Positions 44,929 to 54,503 of a DNA stretch of 64,000 bases are shown in pieces. Origin of the DNA: JAVBME01 sp031552765 (GTDB lineage Bacteria > Bacillota > Negativicutes > Acidaminococcales > JAISLQ01). The stretch is taken from contig JAVBME010000008.1 in assembly GCA_031552765.1 (NCBI GenBank), forward strand, positions 62,001-126,000. The letters run 5' to 3'. Numbering within the stretch: the stretch's first letter is position 1; every line of letters starts with the position of its first letter. The translations under genes and the position numbers were made by a program. The notes under the pieces were generated by a model. That model worked only from the letters and a program-made list of their open reading frames with translations, ran no database searches and was not told the DNA's origin.

Positions 44929-46269
44929 TCAAACGGTTCTTTCCAATACTGCAATGAAAAAGCCGTCTACACCGTCTATATGTGGCCACAGTTGTAAAGT
45001 ATTTAAAAGTTTCCCTGTCAAAGGATGTTTTATTTTTTGCAGGCGAAATTCCTGCTGTGTAGACAGGAAGTCCTTTATTATGCAATCATTTTCCGCTTCT
45101 TCAGTGGTACAGGTACTGTATACCAGTGTGCCGCCTCGGCGGACATAGCTTGCCGCATTTTGCAGTATAGCGGCCTGTAGCGGCGGAAAAGCAGGCAGGT
45201 CTTTTTCTGTGCGGCGCCAACGCAAATCCGGGCGGCGCCTTAAAACACCCAGACCTGAGCAGGGCGCGTCGACCAATACTTTATCGGCGCTATCTTGCCA
45301 GATGGGTTTTGTAAGCGTTGCATCATGCAATACTGTTTCGATAATATCTATGCCCAGTCTTTTAGCATTATCGTTGATTATTTTTATCTTATGTTCATAG
45401 ATATCGCAAGCGATAATTTGTCCCTTGTTGTTCATCAGTTCCGCAAGATGAGTGGTTTTACCGCCGGGAGCGGCGCACATGTCTATGACCCTGTCCCCGG
45501 GCTGCGGCGCGAGAAAACGTGCGACCAACATGGAGCTTTCGTCCTGCACCTGGTAAAACCCCTGATTAAAAGAGGGCAAACTGGGCAGAGGCGGAAAGTT
45601 GTCGGCAATAAGACCTTCTTTAGCCCAGGAAGAACTGTGAACGCTCACGCATTCCTTTTCCAGCATTTCTATGAGTCCGTCGCGGCTGATTTTTAATGTA
45701 TTAGTGCGTAAAGATAATGGAGCCGGCTGATTATTCAAGAAACACAACTGCTCTGTTTCTTCTTTGCCTAGTTGTTTTTCCCATTTTTCCAGCAACCACT
45801 GCGGGTGCTGCAAAGCCAAACAGCGCGCGAGGTCCGGTTCATTTTGCAAGCCACCCGCCTCTTTCCAGCGCACTATACTGCGCAAAAGGCCGTTGACCAA
45901 CTTTACCGTACCTTCATGGCCGAACTTGCGCGCCTGTTTTGCCGCTTCGTTACAAGACGCGGAGTCGGGTACTTTAGCCAAGTGTAAAATCTGATATGCA
46001 GCCAAGCGTAAGATGCACAAAATAGCAACCGGCAGCTTTTTCAAAGGCCGGGAAGCAAACTTTGCCAACGCCATATCCAAAGACAGTCCTGCCTTCACTG
46101 TACCGTAGGCCAGTTCGGTAGCAAACCGCCGTTCTAGATCGTCCAGCTTGTATTTATTTAGTTCCGCATTTAAGGCAATATTAGCATATGCGCCATTATT
46201 AACGACGTTCAGCAAGACATTCAGCGCAATAAGACGGGCGTTTGGCGGATTTTTATTATTTTTGCCCAC
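44929..46269 (-). CDS. rsmB: 16S rRNA (cytosine-967-C5) methyltransferase
   Basis: RsmB makes m5C967. The 446-aa protein has an N-terminal NusB-like RNA-binding domain and a SAM-binding methyltransferase domain (DMCAAPGGKTTHLAE). The two catalytic cysteines are in DAPCSGLG and YSTCTTEEAEN. The GTG at 46269 has AAGGAG 6 nt upstream. It overlaps the DUF116 gene by 14 bases. Confidence 0.96.
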   Translation of the reverse strand: MGKNNKNPPNARLIALNVLLNVVNNGAYANIALNAELNKYKLDDLERRFATELAYGTVKAGLSLDMALAKFASRPLKKLPVAILCILRLAAYQILHLAKVPDSASCNEAAKQARKFGHEGTVKLVNGLLRSIVRWKEAGGLQNEPDLARCLALQHPQWLLEKWEKQLGKEETEQLCFLNNQPAPLSLRTNTLKISRDGLIEMLEKECVSVHSSSWAKEGLIADNFPPLPSLPSFNQGFYQVQDESSMLVARFLAPQPGDRVIDMCAAPGGKTTHLAELMNNKGQIIACDIYEHKIKIINDNAKRLGIDIIETVLHDATLTKPIWQDSADKVLVDAPCSGLGVLRRRPDLRWRRTEKDLPAFPPLQAAILQNAASYVRRGGTLVYSTCTTEEAENDCIIKDFLSTQQEFRLQKIKHPLTGKLLNTLQLWPHIDGVDGFFIAVLERTV

Positions 46270-47047
46270 TGTCCGCTCCTTCCGCCACTAAATTGCGCAC
46301 AGCATTTTCCACTGCCGCCAGATCTACTGTCGTATTGAAACACGGGCCACAGGGCCTTGCGTTGAGCACTCCGAATACCGGCAGCGGGAAGACATCCTGA
46401 ATGCCGCTGGTAAGGTCGCGCTCGCAGGCTACGGCCAAAATGACCTTGGGCCGAAGTGATTTTACAACCATGCGCGCCAGGGTACCGCCCGGCACGACCG
46501 CCATGTGTATGCCGTATTTTTGGCAGATAGATAGCAGGCCTCCGATGCTACAGCCGCCGCATTGGCGGCAATTGTTGGCGTTTAGAGTTATTTTGTGCGG
46601 GCAGGTATCAAGCTGCAAACAATGCGGCAGCAAAAGGAGTATCTTGTCGGCAGGAGCTTTTATTTGCTTTTGTACCACCAGGTGGTTGCTCAATTCAATA
46701 AAAGAACGGTCTATCCGTTCTTTTTCTATGTTAAATAATTTGCCTAAAAAAACAGCTATAGGCAAAAGAAAGTTAATGCAACTCCAGGCAAGACCCTGAA
46801 ATATTTTAAAAGTAGGGATGCCTATGACTGCCAACACCATACAGGAAATGAAAAAAGCGATGCCTAAAAGAGCGGTCGCAACAGTGACCCCCAGAATAAA
46901 TGGCAGGTACAGGTTTATACTGCTAAGACCCGGCAATGCGATATGCCAGACAAAATATATAGCTGTGGCCAAAAGCAGCCAACTGATAAGTATGAGTGAA
47001 AGAAAGAGGCGTTTTTTAGGCCTCGGCGCTGGAATGCAATCTACCAT
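46256..47047 (-). CDS. DUF116 domain membrane protein
   Basis: The protein has two N-terminal membrane helices and a cytosolic cysteine-rich part: CPH, CRQCGGC, CQKYG, CERDL and CGPC. This suggests a metal or Fe-S centre. The function of DUF116 is unknown. The start is placed at the ATG at 47047 (263 aa), where AAGGAG lies 7 nt upstream; the open frame extends to 47095 inside fmt. It overlaps fmt by 32 bases, so it is firmly tied to the def-fmt-rsmB operon. Confidence 0.86.
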   Translation of the reverse strand: MVDCIPAPRPKKRLFLSLILISWLLLATAIYFVWHIALPGLSSINLYLPFILGVTVATALLGIAFFISCMVLAVIGIPTFKIFQGLAWSCINFLLPIAVFLGKLFNIEKERIDRSFIELSNHLVVQKQIKAPADKILLLLPHCLQLDTCPHKITLNANNCRQCGGCSIGGLLSICQKYGIHMAVVPGGTLARMVVKSLRPKVILAVACERDLTSGIQDVFPLPVFGVLNARPCGPCFNTTVDLAAVENAVRNLVAEGADSGQK

Positions 47048-47981
47048 CCATCGTCTCCTTGAAAAATTCTTTCCCTTCTTGCAAACCGCGGGCAAAAATA
47101 CCGGCCGGCATGCGTTTGCGGCTTTCCGGCTGTACTTCGGTTATTTCCAGTAACCCGTCGCCGGTACTTACATAAAAGCCGTCTTTGCTAAAGCCGGCGA
47201 TGCAGCCCGGAAGCATATGGGCATTTTTTTCGCTAAGGCGGCTGGCGAATATTTTTAAGCGTCCGTCAGTTGATAGTGCGTAAGCCGCCGGCCAGGGATT
47301 GAGTCCCCGTATTTTATTATGTATTTTCAAGCTCGGCCAAGACCAGTCTATAAGTTCTATTTCTTTGGTCAATTTGGGAGCGTAACTGGCAAGGTCATGA
47401 TTTTGCGGGACAGGCTGTACAGATCCGTCTACTATCCCTGCAAGCGTATCCAGCAAAAGCTGCGCGCCTGAAATGCTTAATAGGTCGTGTATTTTTCCTG
47501 TAGTATCATTTATGTCTATGAGTATTTCGTTTGTCAGCAACATTGCCCCGGTATCCATGCCTTTATCCATCAGCATGGTAGTATTGCCGGTCTTTGTTTC
47601 ACCGTTGATGACAGACCAGTGTATAGGCGCCGCGCCGCGGTACTTTGGCAGCAAAGACGCATGCAGGTTTATGCAGCCATAGCGCGGCATGGCCAGTATC
47701 TTATCCGGCAATATCTGGCCAAAAGCCACTACCACTATCACCTCAGGCGCCAGTTGCTCCAAAGTGGCGATGAAGTTTTCTTCCTTGACTTTTTCCGGCT
47801 GGACAACCGGTATACCCAAGGAAAGCGCCGCTTCTTTTACCGGCGGGAGAGCCAGTTTGTGCCCGCGCCCTTTAGGCCGGTCCGGCTGGGTTACCACAGC
47901 GCACACATCATGTCCTGCTTTCACTAAAGCCTGTAGAGATGGCACGGAAAAATACGGCGTACCCATAAAAACTATGCGCAC
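47016..47981 (-). CDS. fmt: Methionyl-tRNA formyltransferase
   Basis: Fmt formylates initiator Met-tRNA. The 321-aa protein has MGTPYFSVPSL at the N-terminus and the HASLLPKYRGAAPIHW catalytic region, which holds the formyl-folate site. GTG start, with GGAGG 9 nt upstream. It lies 4 bp downstream of def. Confidence 0.97.
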   Translation of the reverse strand: MRIVFMGTPYFSVPSLQALVKAGHDVCAVVTQPDRPKGRGHKLALPPVKEAALSLGIPVVQPEKVKEENFIATLEQLAPEVIVVVAFGQILPDKILAMPRYGCINLHASLLPKYRGAAPIHWSVINGETKTGNTTMLMDKGMDTGAMLLTNEILIDINDTTGKIHDLLSISGAQLLLDTLAGIVDGSVQPVPQNHDLASYAPKLTKEIELIDWSWPSLKIHNKIRGLNPWPAAYALSTDGRLKIFASRLSEKNAHMLPGCIAGFSKDGFYVSTGDGLLEITEVQPESRKRMPAGIFARGLQEGKEFFKETMDGRLHSSAEA

Positions 47982-47985
47982 AGCC

Positions 47986-48468
47986 TTATTCCTCCCCGTC
48001 TTTTTCCAAAGCTTCCGCTTTTATCAGACTGATAGCCCGGTCGATGAACAAGATACCATCCAAATGATCTATTTCATGCTGTATCGCTTGCGCTTTAAAG
48101 CCTTCCGCCGTTAAGGCAAACGGTTTTCCTGTGCGATCCTGGGCAGACACTTCGATAATGGCAGCCCGCTCTACAGTGCCAAAAAGGCCGGGCACGCTAA
48201 GACAACCCTCATTTTGGCAGTTTTGCACGCCTTCGGTGCGGGTTATTTCCGGGTTTATCAATTCAATAAGTCCATCGCCTACATCAACGACCGCTATACG
48301 CTGGCTTACGCCTACCTGGGGCGCGGCTAGCCCTACGCCATTAGCGTCGCGCATGGTTTCAGCCATACTATCCAAAAGTTTTTTCAACGCTTTATCAAAT
48401 TTTTTTACCGGCAGGGATTTGTTGCGCAAAACATTATCGCCAGCCGTCCGTATCAATAATTTAGCCAC
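47986..48468 (-). CDS. def: Peptide deformylase
   Basis: Def removes the N-formyl group from new proteins. The protein (160 aa from the GTG at 48468) has GVGLAAPQVG, EGCLSVPG and the metal motif QHEIDHLDG. The frame extends to a GTG at 48477, but that lies in the GGAGGTG ribosome site itself. Confidence 0.97.
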   Translation of the reverse strand: MAKLLIRTAGDNVLRNKSLPVKKFDKALKKLLDSMAETMRDANGVGLAAPQVGVSQRIAVVDVGDGLIELINPEITRTEGVQNCQNEGCLSVPGLFGTVERAAIIEVSAQDRTGKPFALTAEGFKAQAIQHEIDHLDGILFIDRAISLIKAEALEKDGEE

Positions 48469-48511
48469 TTGCAGCACCTCCGGCTAAAGAAAATACTTTG
48501 CCAATAATAAA

Positions 48512-50911
48512 TTAAATCACATTTAGAGGATCTATGTCAATCAAGATATCCTTGTTTTCCAGGTAATTAGAGGTCTTTAGCCACTGTTTCACCATATTTG
48601 CCTTGTCGGTTTTAAGCAAGATGTTTATTTTAAAGATATCCTTGATTTTGGCCACCATCCCCTGGAAAGGGCCGTTGATTTCCAGCCGGCTGTTTTTGTG
48701 TATACCGCTTTCAATTAATTTATCGACAAACTCCATCGATTTTTTCAGTGCGGCAGTTTCCTCTTTTCCGGTAACTGTCACCTTGATGATGCTGGAAAAC
48801 GGCGGATAAAAAAGTTCCCTTCGCTCTTCCAATTCGTAAGCGGCAAAAGAATCATAATCCTGCTGCACAGCATACTGGATGGCCGGATGCTCGCTTTCGT
48901 AAACTTGCAAAATAACTTTGCCCGGCTTTTCTCCCCGTCCCGCCCGCCCGGCCGCCTGTGTGAGCAGGGAAAAGGTGCGCTCCGCCGCCCGGAAATCGGG
49001 TAAATTTATGATAGAGTCGGCGGACAGGATGCCGACAAGGGTGACGTTTGGCACATCATGCCCTTTGGCGACCATTTGCGTACCTAAAAGGAGCCGGTAT
49101 TTACTCTGTCGAAACTGTGCCAGAATCTCATCGTGGGCGAATTTTTTTCCTGTGGTATCCTGGTCCATACGTATTACGGAAAGTCCTGGGAGCAGTTCTT
49201 GTATCTGCGCCTCGGCTTTTTGCGTCCCGCTGCCGAAAAATCTTATACGGCGGCTTTTACAGGCGGGACACTCCGACGGGACCTGTTCGGTATGACCGCA
49301 ATAATGGCAGCGCATGACTGTATCTTGCGCGTGATAAACCAGAGAAACTGCGCAATGCTGGCACCTGACGGCATAACCGCAATCCCGGCACAGTACAAAA
49401 GTGGAAAACCCTCTACGGTTGAGAAGTATGATCGCCTGCTCCCCGCTGTTCTTTATCTCTTCCAGGCCGGACAGCAACTGGTGGGACAGCACTCCCCTGT
49501 TGCCTGCTTCCAGTTCCGCTTTCATATCTACAACCGTAACTGCCGGTAAAGCAGAAGAAGCCGGCCGTTTTGTAAGTTTTAGCAAAGTATATTGGCTGCT
49601 CAGCGCTTTGTGGTAACTTTCCAGGTCGGGAGTAGCGCTGCCTAAAACCAGAGGCACAGAAGATATGACAGCCAGCTCTTCTGCAACTGTACGAGCGTGA
49701 TAGCTGGGACGTTCTTCCTGTTTATAGCTAAACTCATGTTCTTCATCCATGACGACCAGCCCCAACGCTCTAAACGGCGCAAAAAGAGCCGAACGGGCGC
49801 CGATAAGGATGCAAGGCTCGCCTGTCTTTATATATTCAAATACATCCATGCGTTCATTTAAGGAAAGACGGCTGTGTACGACTACTACGCGTTCACCAAA
49901 GCGTTCTTTAAAACGGCTTATGATCTGTCCGGTCAGCGCGATCTCCGGCACCATTACCAGTACCTGCCTGCCGCGGTTTACGGCTTCTTCGGCGGCGGCC
50001 AGGTATACTTCCGTTTTGCCGCTGCCGGTCACGCCCTGCAAAAGGAATGTTGTGTGTCCGGCCATACTTGCGACTATTATATCCACAGCCGCCTGTTGCT
50101 GGTCGTTGAGCCGCACTTTTTCTTTTGTGGCAACCTCTTCGCTGTAGCTGTTTCTTATACTTTCTTTTTCATATAGCTTTACCAAACCTATTTTTTGCAT
50201 GCGCAAAACCGTATCGCGGCTGATGCCATTTTTTTGCAGTAAGGCAAGCGGCGCCGCTTTGTGTACCGTCAGAATTTCAAGGGCCTTTTTTCTAGCTGCC
50301 GGGCATTTAGTCGCATTGCTTAGGTATTCTTCTCCAGCTTCGGTTATTTCTACATAACTGACCATGCGTTTTTTAAATTTGCTGATATATTCTTTTTCTG
50401 ATTTTATCAAGCCACGGCGTTCCAAGCTGTCTAAGACAGGTTTTATATCATTACCGCAAAGTTTTTTCAATTTTTCCAAAGTTGCTTTCACATTAGCGGA
50501 TAAAATACGGAGAAGAAAACCTTCTTTATCATCGGCAATATCATCAATAGCGGCATTGTCGGTAATTTTATAGGACAACACTGCCGACAGGCTTTTTTTA
50601 CCTGGTAAAAACAAACGCATAGCTTCGGCCAATGTGCAAAGATAATAATCGGAAAGCCAAGTGGCCAAAGCGATCATCTTTTCATCAAACCAAGCCTCTT
50701 TATCCAGCACTTCTTCCACGCATTTTAACGCGGAGTCTCCATCTTGGCCTTCATATTTTTGCAGGATAAAACCCTCGGCTTTGGCGCTGGCAAAAGGCAC
50801 GAGCACGCGCCAGCCCGTGCCGGCAGCGGACAAGCATTCTGGCAGGCAATATGTGTATATGTTATTTAATGATTTTACCGGCAGGTTTATACAAACATCG
50901 ACTAATAGCAT
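48512..50911 (-). CDS. priA: Primosomal protein N' (PriA helicase)
   Basis: PriA restarts stalled replication forks. The 799-aa protein has the N-terminal DNA-binding domain, the helicase motifs GVTGSGKTEV and DEEHEFSYKQ, the eight-cysteine zinc region (CRDCG, CQHC, CHYCG, CPAC) and the C-terminal helicase motifs. It heads the run that continues into def-fmt, 43 bp downstream. Confidence 0.97.
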   Translation of the reverse strand: MLLVDVCINLPVKSLNNIYTYCLPECLSAAGTGWRVLVPFASAKAEGFILQKYEGQDGDSALKCVEEVLDKEAWFDEKMIALATWLSDYYLCTLAEAMRLFLPGKKSLSAVLSYKITDNAAIDDIADDKEGFLLRILSANVKATLEKLKKLCGNDIKPVLDSLERRGLIKSEKEYISKFKKRMVSYVEITEAGEEYLSNATKCPAARKKALEILTVHKAAPLALLQKNGISRDTVLRMQKIGLVKLYEKESIRNSYSEEVATKEKVRLNDQQQAAVDIIVASMAGHTTFLLQGVTGSGKTEVYLAAAEEAVNRGRQVLVMVPEIALTGQIISRFKERFGERVVVVHSRLSLNERMDVFEYIKTGEPCILIGARSALFAPFRALGLVVMDEEHEFSYKQEERPSYHARTVAEELAVISSVPLVLGSATPDLESYHKALSSQYTLLKLTKRPASSALPAVTVVDMKAELEAGNRGVLSHQLLSGLEEIKNSGEQAIILLNRRGFSTFVLCRDCGYAVRCQHCAVSLVYHAQDTVMRCHYCGHTEQVPSECPACKSRRIRFFGSGTQKAEAQIQELLPGLSVIRMDQDTTGKKFAHDEILAQFRQSKYRLLLGTQMVAKGHDVPNVTLVGILSADSIINLPDFRAAERTFSLLTQAAGRAGRGEKPGKVILQVYESEHPAIQYAVQQDYDSFAAYELEERRELFYPPFSSIIKVTVTGKEETAALKKSMEFVDKLIESGIHKNSRLEINGPFQGMVAKIKDIFKINILLKTDKANMVKQWLKTSNYLENKDILIDIDPLNVI

Positions 50912-50925
50912 TACATCACCACAGG

Positions 50926-50954
50926 AAAACAGAGGACATAAAGTCCTCTGTTTT
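50926..50954. terminator. Terminator between metK and priA
   Basis: AAAACAGAGGAC pairs with GTCCTCTGTTTT around a 5-base loop. On the minus strand it lies 50 bp after metK and just before priA. Confidence 0.75.
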
Positions 50955-51004
50955 AAATTCTGTTATATAGTTTTCGCCATACTGGCAGGAAAAACCTTTT
51001 TCTT

Positions 51005-52195
51005 TTACAGGCCGGCCTGTTGGCGCAAAGCAGCCGCTTTATCGGTTTTCTCCCAGGGCAGGTCGATATCTGTTCGGCCAAAGTGCCCGTAAGCGGCCGT
51101 CTGTTTGTATATCGGGCGGCGCAAGTCAAGCATCTTGATGATGCCGGCCGGCCTGAGGTCAAAGTTTTTGTCTATAAGCTCGGCGATTTTTTCATCGGCA
51201 ATTTTACCGGTACCGAAAGTTTCCACCAAAATAGAAACCGGGTTAGCTTTACCTATCGCATAAGCAAGCTGTATCTCACATTTTTCGGCCAGGCCGGCTG
51301 CTACTATATTCTTGGCGGCATACCGCGCGGCATAAGCTGCGGAACGGTCTACCTTCGTGGGGTCTTTGCCGGAAAAAGCGCCGCCGCCGTGACGGGCCAT
51401 ACCGCCATAAGTATCGACGATGATCTTGCGCCCGGTCAGGCCGGAATCGCCTTGCGGGCCGCCTACTACAAAACGTCCGGTGGGATTGATATAATATTTA
51501 GTCTGATCGGTCAAAAGCTTGCTGTCGATGACCGGCAATATGACATGTTTTTTGATATCGGCGGTCAGTTGCTCCAAAGATATTTCCGGGCCGTGCTGGG
51601 AAGATATGACTATGGTATCGACGAAAACGGGTTTGCCGTCATCATATTCGACCGTAACCTGGGTCTTGCCGTCCGGCCTCAGATATTTAAGAGTGCCGTC
51701 TTTACGGACTTTGGTCAGTTGGCGGGCCAATTTGTGGGCCAAAGATATGGGCATCGGCATCAATTCCGGCGTTTCATTGCTAGCATAGCCAAACATCATT
51801 CCCTGGTCGCCGGCGCCAGTCGCTTCGGCATCAGGCATCTCGCCCTGCTTGGCTTCAAGTGACTTATCAACGCCCATAGCGATATCTGGCGACTGTTCGT
51901 CGAGCGATATCAAAATACCGCAGGTCTCCCCATCAAAGCCGTACTTTGCGCGGTCATAGCCGATATCCAAGATGGTCTGGCGGATAAGACGGGAAATATC
52001 AACATAGCAGTTTGTCGTTATCTCGCCGGCGATATGGACTTGCCCTGTTGTGACAAGCGTTTCGCAGGCTACGCGCGAATTTGGGTCGCTGGCCAGCATG
52101 GCATCAAGTATCGCATCGGAGATTTGGTCGGCTATCTTGTCAGGATGCCCTTCTGTTACCGATTCAGAAGTAAAAAGTTTACGTGTTATTGTCAT
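51005..52195 (-). CDS. metK: S-adenosylmethionine synthetase
   Basis: MetK makes SAM from methionine and ATP. The 396-aa protein starts MTITRKLFTSESVTEGHPDK at the ATG at 52195 (GAGG 5 nt upstream) and has GAGDQGMMFGYA and GGGAFSGKDPTKVDRS. The longer frame to 52225 has no ribosome site. It is alone behind a SAM-I riboswitch. Confidence 0.98.
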   Translation of the reverse strand: MTITRKLFTSESVTEGHPDKIADQISDAILDAMLASDPNSRVACETLVTTGQVHIAGEITTNCYVDISRLIRQTILDIGYDRAKYGFDGETCGILISLDEQSPDIAMGVDKSLEAKQGEMPDAEATGAGDQGMMFGYASNETPELMPMPISLAHKLARQLTKVRKDGTLKYLRPDGKTQVTVEYDDGKPVFVDTIVISSQHGPEISLEQLTADIKKHVILPVIDSKLLTDQTKYYINPTGRFVVGGPQGDSGLTGRKIIVDTYGGMARHGGGAFSGKDPTKVDRSAAYAARYAAKNIVAAGLAEKCEIQLAYAIGKANPVSILVETFGTGKIADEKIAELIDKNFDLRPAGIIKMLDLRRPIYKQTAAYGHFGRTDIDLPWEKTDKAAALRQQAGL

Positions 52196-52231
52196 TATAT
52201 CCTCAATCCTTTCTTTGAATAACAAGTTTAT

Positions 52232-52257
52232 AAAAAATAAAACCCCTTATTTGGGGT
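52232..52257 (-). terminator. SAM riboswitch expression-platform terminator
   Basis: On the minus strand ACCCC pairs with GGGGT, followed by TTTTATTTTTT. It stands between the S-box aptamer and metK. Confidence 0.75.
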
Positions 52258-52261
52258 ATGT

Positions 52262-52378
52262 TTTATAGTCACATTTCCCCATCTTGCGGTCGCGCCGCCG
52301 GAATTGGCACCGTTTGGCAAAAGCCATGGTTGCCGCGGTTTCATCGGGCCTTTCCCTCAACCAACTCTTGATGAGCAT
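52262..52378 (-). ncRNA. SAM-I riboswitch (S-box) upstream of metK
   Basis: The minus strand carries CTCATCAAGAGTTGG, GAGGGAAAGGCCCGATGAAA, CGGCAACC and GGTGCCAATTCC followed by GATGGG, all conserved S-box blocks. SAM binding should favour the terminator, so high SAM lowers metK expression. Confidence 0.95.
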
Positions 52379-52403
52379 CATATTTAATTTAAAACCAATA
52401 TTG

Positions 52404-52432
52404 ATTATAAATGGTTTGCCATAATATTGCAA
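52404..52432 (-). promoter_or_regulatory. Promoter of metK
   Basis: TATAAT (52404-52409) and TTGCAA (52427-52432) are spaced 17 bp apart on the minus strand. The -35 abuts the coaBC stop codon, and transcription would begin shortly before the S-box aptamer. Confidence 0.75.
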
Positions 52433-52433
52433 A

Positions 52434-53630
52434 CTATTTATTCTTCCTCGCTAAAATTTCATCGAGCAGTTTTTTCGCTACTTCCTGTTTACTCAACTTA
52501 TCCAGGCTTGTTATCTGTCCATCCGGGTATATGAATTTGACGATGTTGGTATCATAGTTAAAACCGGCGCCCGGCAAAGATACATCGTTAGCCACTATCA
52601 TATCGAGGTTTTTCGCGGTTATCTTACTCTTGGCATTGTCAATAAGATCGTTTGTCTCGGCGGCAAAACCGACTAGGTACTGATGTTTTTTTCGTTTGCC
52701 CAGTTCTTTTAGTATGTCGGGGTTTTTTACCAACTCTAAAATCAGCGAATCGCCGCTTTTTTTGATTTTCTGGCTGGCTACAGCCTTTACGCGATAGTCG
52801 GCCACCGCTGCCGCTTTTATAACGATATCCGCGCCGTCATATTGCAAAAGCATAGCATCCTGCATTTCCTGCGCAGTTTCGACGTTTATAACATCCACAC
52901 CAGGCGGCGGCGGCAAAAGCGCCGGCCCCGATATGAGTACGACTTTGGCGCCGCGGTCAGCGGCCTCGCCGGCAATAGCATAACCCATTTTTCCGCTGGA
53001 GCGGTTTCCTATGTAGCGCACCGGGTCTATCGCTTCACGCGTACCGGCGGCAGTCACTACCACTTTCACGCCTTGCATGCTTTGTTTTGCAGCAAAAAAA
53101 CTTTCTAACTCTTTTACTATCTCCACCGGCTCCGGCAGGCGCCCCTTGCCTGTAGTACCGCAAGCCATCCCGCCGCAGCCGGGTTCCATGACATGCATGC
53201 CCAGACGGCGCGCTTTGATAATGTTTTCAGTAGTAACATTGTTTTCATACATATTGGTATTCATAGCCGGGCATAAAATTATCGGCGCAGCAGTCGCCAA
53301 TAAAGTTGTTGACAGCATGTCGTCGGCTAAGCCATGGACGAGTTTGGCAATAATATTGGCGGTAGCGGGAGCTACCAAAACAGCGTCCGCCCAAGAAGCC
53401 AACGCAATGTGCTCCACGTTGTGGTGGGTCACTTCACTCCACATACTGCTGGTAACGGGATGGGCGCTCATTTCCCTGAAAGTAAGCGGCGTTACAAATT
53501 TGGTAGCCGCCTCCGTCATAATCACTTTCACTTCGGCGCCGCATTTGCGCAGCCTGCTGACAACTTCGACCGCTTTATAAGCGGCTATACCGCCACATAC
53601 CCCTAAGAGGATCTTTTTATGGGCCAGCAT
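52434..53630 (-). CDS. coaBC: Bifunctional phosphopantothenoylcysteine decarboxylase/synthetase
   Basis: CoaBC carries out two steps of coenzyme A synthesis. The 398-aa protein has the FMN-binding CoaC half (LLGVCGGIAAYKA, catalytic His in THHNVEHI, PAMNTNMY) and the CoaB half (VTAAGTREAIDPVRYIGN, KKHQYLVGFAAET). Its ATG has AGGAGG upstream. It lies 12 bp after rpoZ. Confidence 0.97.
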   Translation of the reverse strand: MLAHKKILLGVCGGIAAYKAVEVVSRLRKCGAEVKVIMTEAATKFVTPLTFREMSAHPVTSSMWSEVTHHNVEHIALASWADAVLVAPATANIIAKLVHGLADDMLSTTLLATAAPIILCPAMNTNMYENNVTTENIIKARRLGMHVMEPGCGGMACGTTGKGRLPEPVEIVKELESFFAAKQSMQGVKVVVTAAGTREAIDPVRYIGNRSSGKMGYAIAGEAADRGAKVVLISGPALLPPPPGVDVINVETAQEMQDAMLLQYDGADIVIKAAAVADYRVKAVASQKIKKSGDSLILELVKNPDILKELGKRKKHQYLVGFAAETNDLIDNAKSKITAKNLDMIVANDVSLPGAGFNYDTNIVKFIYPDGQITSLDKLSKQEVAKKLLDEILARKNK

Positions 53631-53642
53631 GCGCCGTCCTCC

Positions 53643-53849
53643 TTATTTTATACCTGCTTTGGTTCTCTCGTAAGAAATCTTTTTGGCCGCTACTTCACAT
53701 AAGGCGGAAGTCACAGGTTTGCCGGATTTGCTTTCCGCCATGGCATTGCCTTCCGCGACCATCTCTCTCGCTCTTTTGGCCGCCAGCACCACAAGGGTAT
53801 ATTTGCTATCCACCAAGTCTATCATCTTATCTATCGACGGTTCTATCAT
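53643..53849 (-). CDS. rpoZ: RNA polymerase omega subunit
   Basis: Omega helps fold and retain the beta-prime subunit and in many bacteria binds ppGpp. The ATG at 53849 gives MIEPSIDKM and 68 aa; a longer frame to 53885 overlaps gmk and has no family match. The stretch YTLVVLAAKRAREM is conserved. The gmk-rpoZ-coaBC order is standard. Confidence 0.95.
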   Translation of the reverse strand: MIEPSIDKMIDLVDSKYTLVVLAAKRAREMVAEGNAMAESKSGKPVTSALCEVAAKKISYERTKAGIK

Positions 53850-53865
53850 TGATAATGTACCCCTT

Positions 53866-54486
53866 TCACCTTTGTGCGCATCCATAGCGCAATTCGTCTA
53901 TCATTTTAAGATTGCGGGCGACGCTGGCTTTCTCCGCCATAATTATCGAGCCGATAATCTTTACCGCATCATCTACCTTGTTATTCACTACGATATAGTT
54001 ATATTGTACGGCATGGGCGATTTCACCGGAAGCCGCGGCCATACGTTTTTGAATCACTTGCTCCGTATCTTGGTCGCGCTTTTTTATCCGTTTATATAAC
54101 TCGTCCAGGGATGGCGGCGCGATAAAAATAAAAACTCCGTTGCGGAATTTTTCTTTTATCTGCATTGCTCCCGCAGTATCAATTTCTAAAAGAACATCTT
54201 TGCCCTTGTTTAACAAATCCAATACATAATTGCGCGGCGTCCCGTAATAATTGCCATAAACTTCGGCATATTCCAGCAACTGGTCCCTTTTTATCAAATC
54301 TTCAAATTTTCCCCGGTCAAGAAAAAAATAGTTTTTCCCGTCTATTTCACCATTTCTCGGCGCACGCGTAGTCATAGAAATAGAATAATGCAAATCGGGA
54401 TATTTTTCTAAAAGAGCGCTGCAAATAGTGCCCTTTCCTGCACCGGACGGGCCGGAAATAACCAGCAAAACTCCTCTTTTCTCCAC
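53866..54486 (-). CDS. gmk: Guanylate kinase
   Basis: Gmk converts GMP to GDP. The 206-aa protein has the P-loop SGPSGAGKGT (about 11-20) and the guanylate kinase signature TTRAPRNGEIDGKNYFF. It starts with GTG, with GGGAG 8 nt upstream, and follows remA by 17 bp. Confidence 0.97.
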   Translation of the reverse strand: MEKRGVLLVISGPSGAGKGTICSALLEKYPDLHYSISMTTRAPRNGEIDGKNYFFLDRGKFEDLIKRDQLLEYAEVYGNYYGTPRNYVLDLLNKGKDVLLEIDTAGAMQIKEKFRNGVFIFIAPPSLDELYKRIKKRDQDTEQVIQKRMAAASGEIAHAVQYNYIVVNNKVDDAVKIIGSIIMAEKASVARNLKMIDELRYGCAQR

Positions 54487-54503
54487 TAAAAAAGCTCCCT
54501 TCG

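Noticed and set aside
52247..52432. 61-aa minus-strand frame upstream of metK
   Set aside because: It coincides with the SAM-I riboswitch aptamer and has no ribosome site; conserved S-box blocks explain the sequence.
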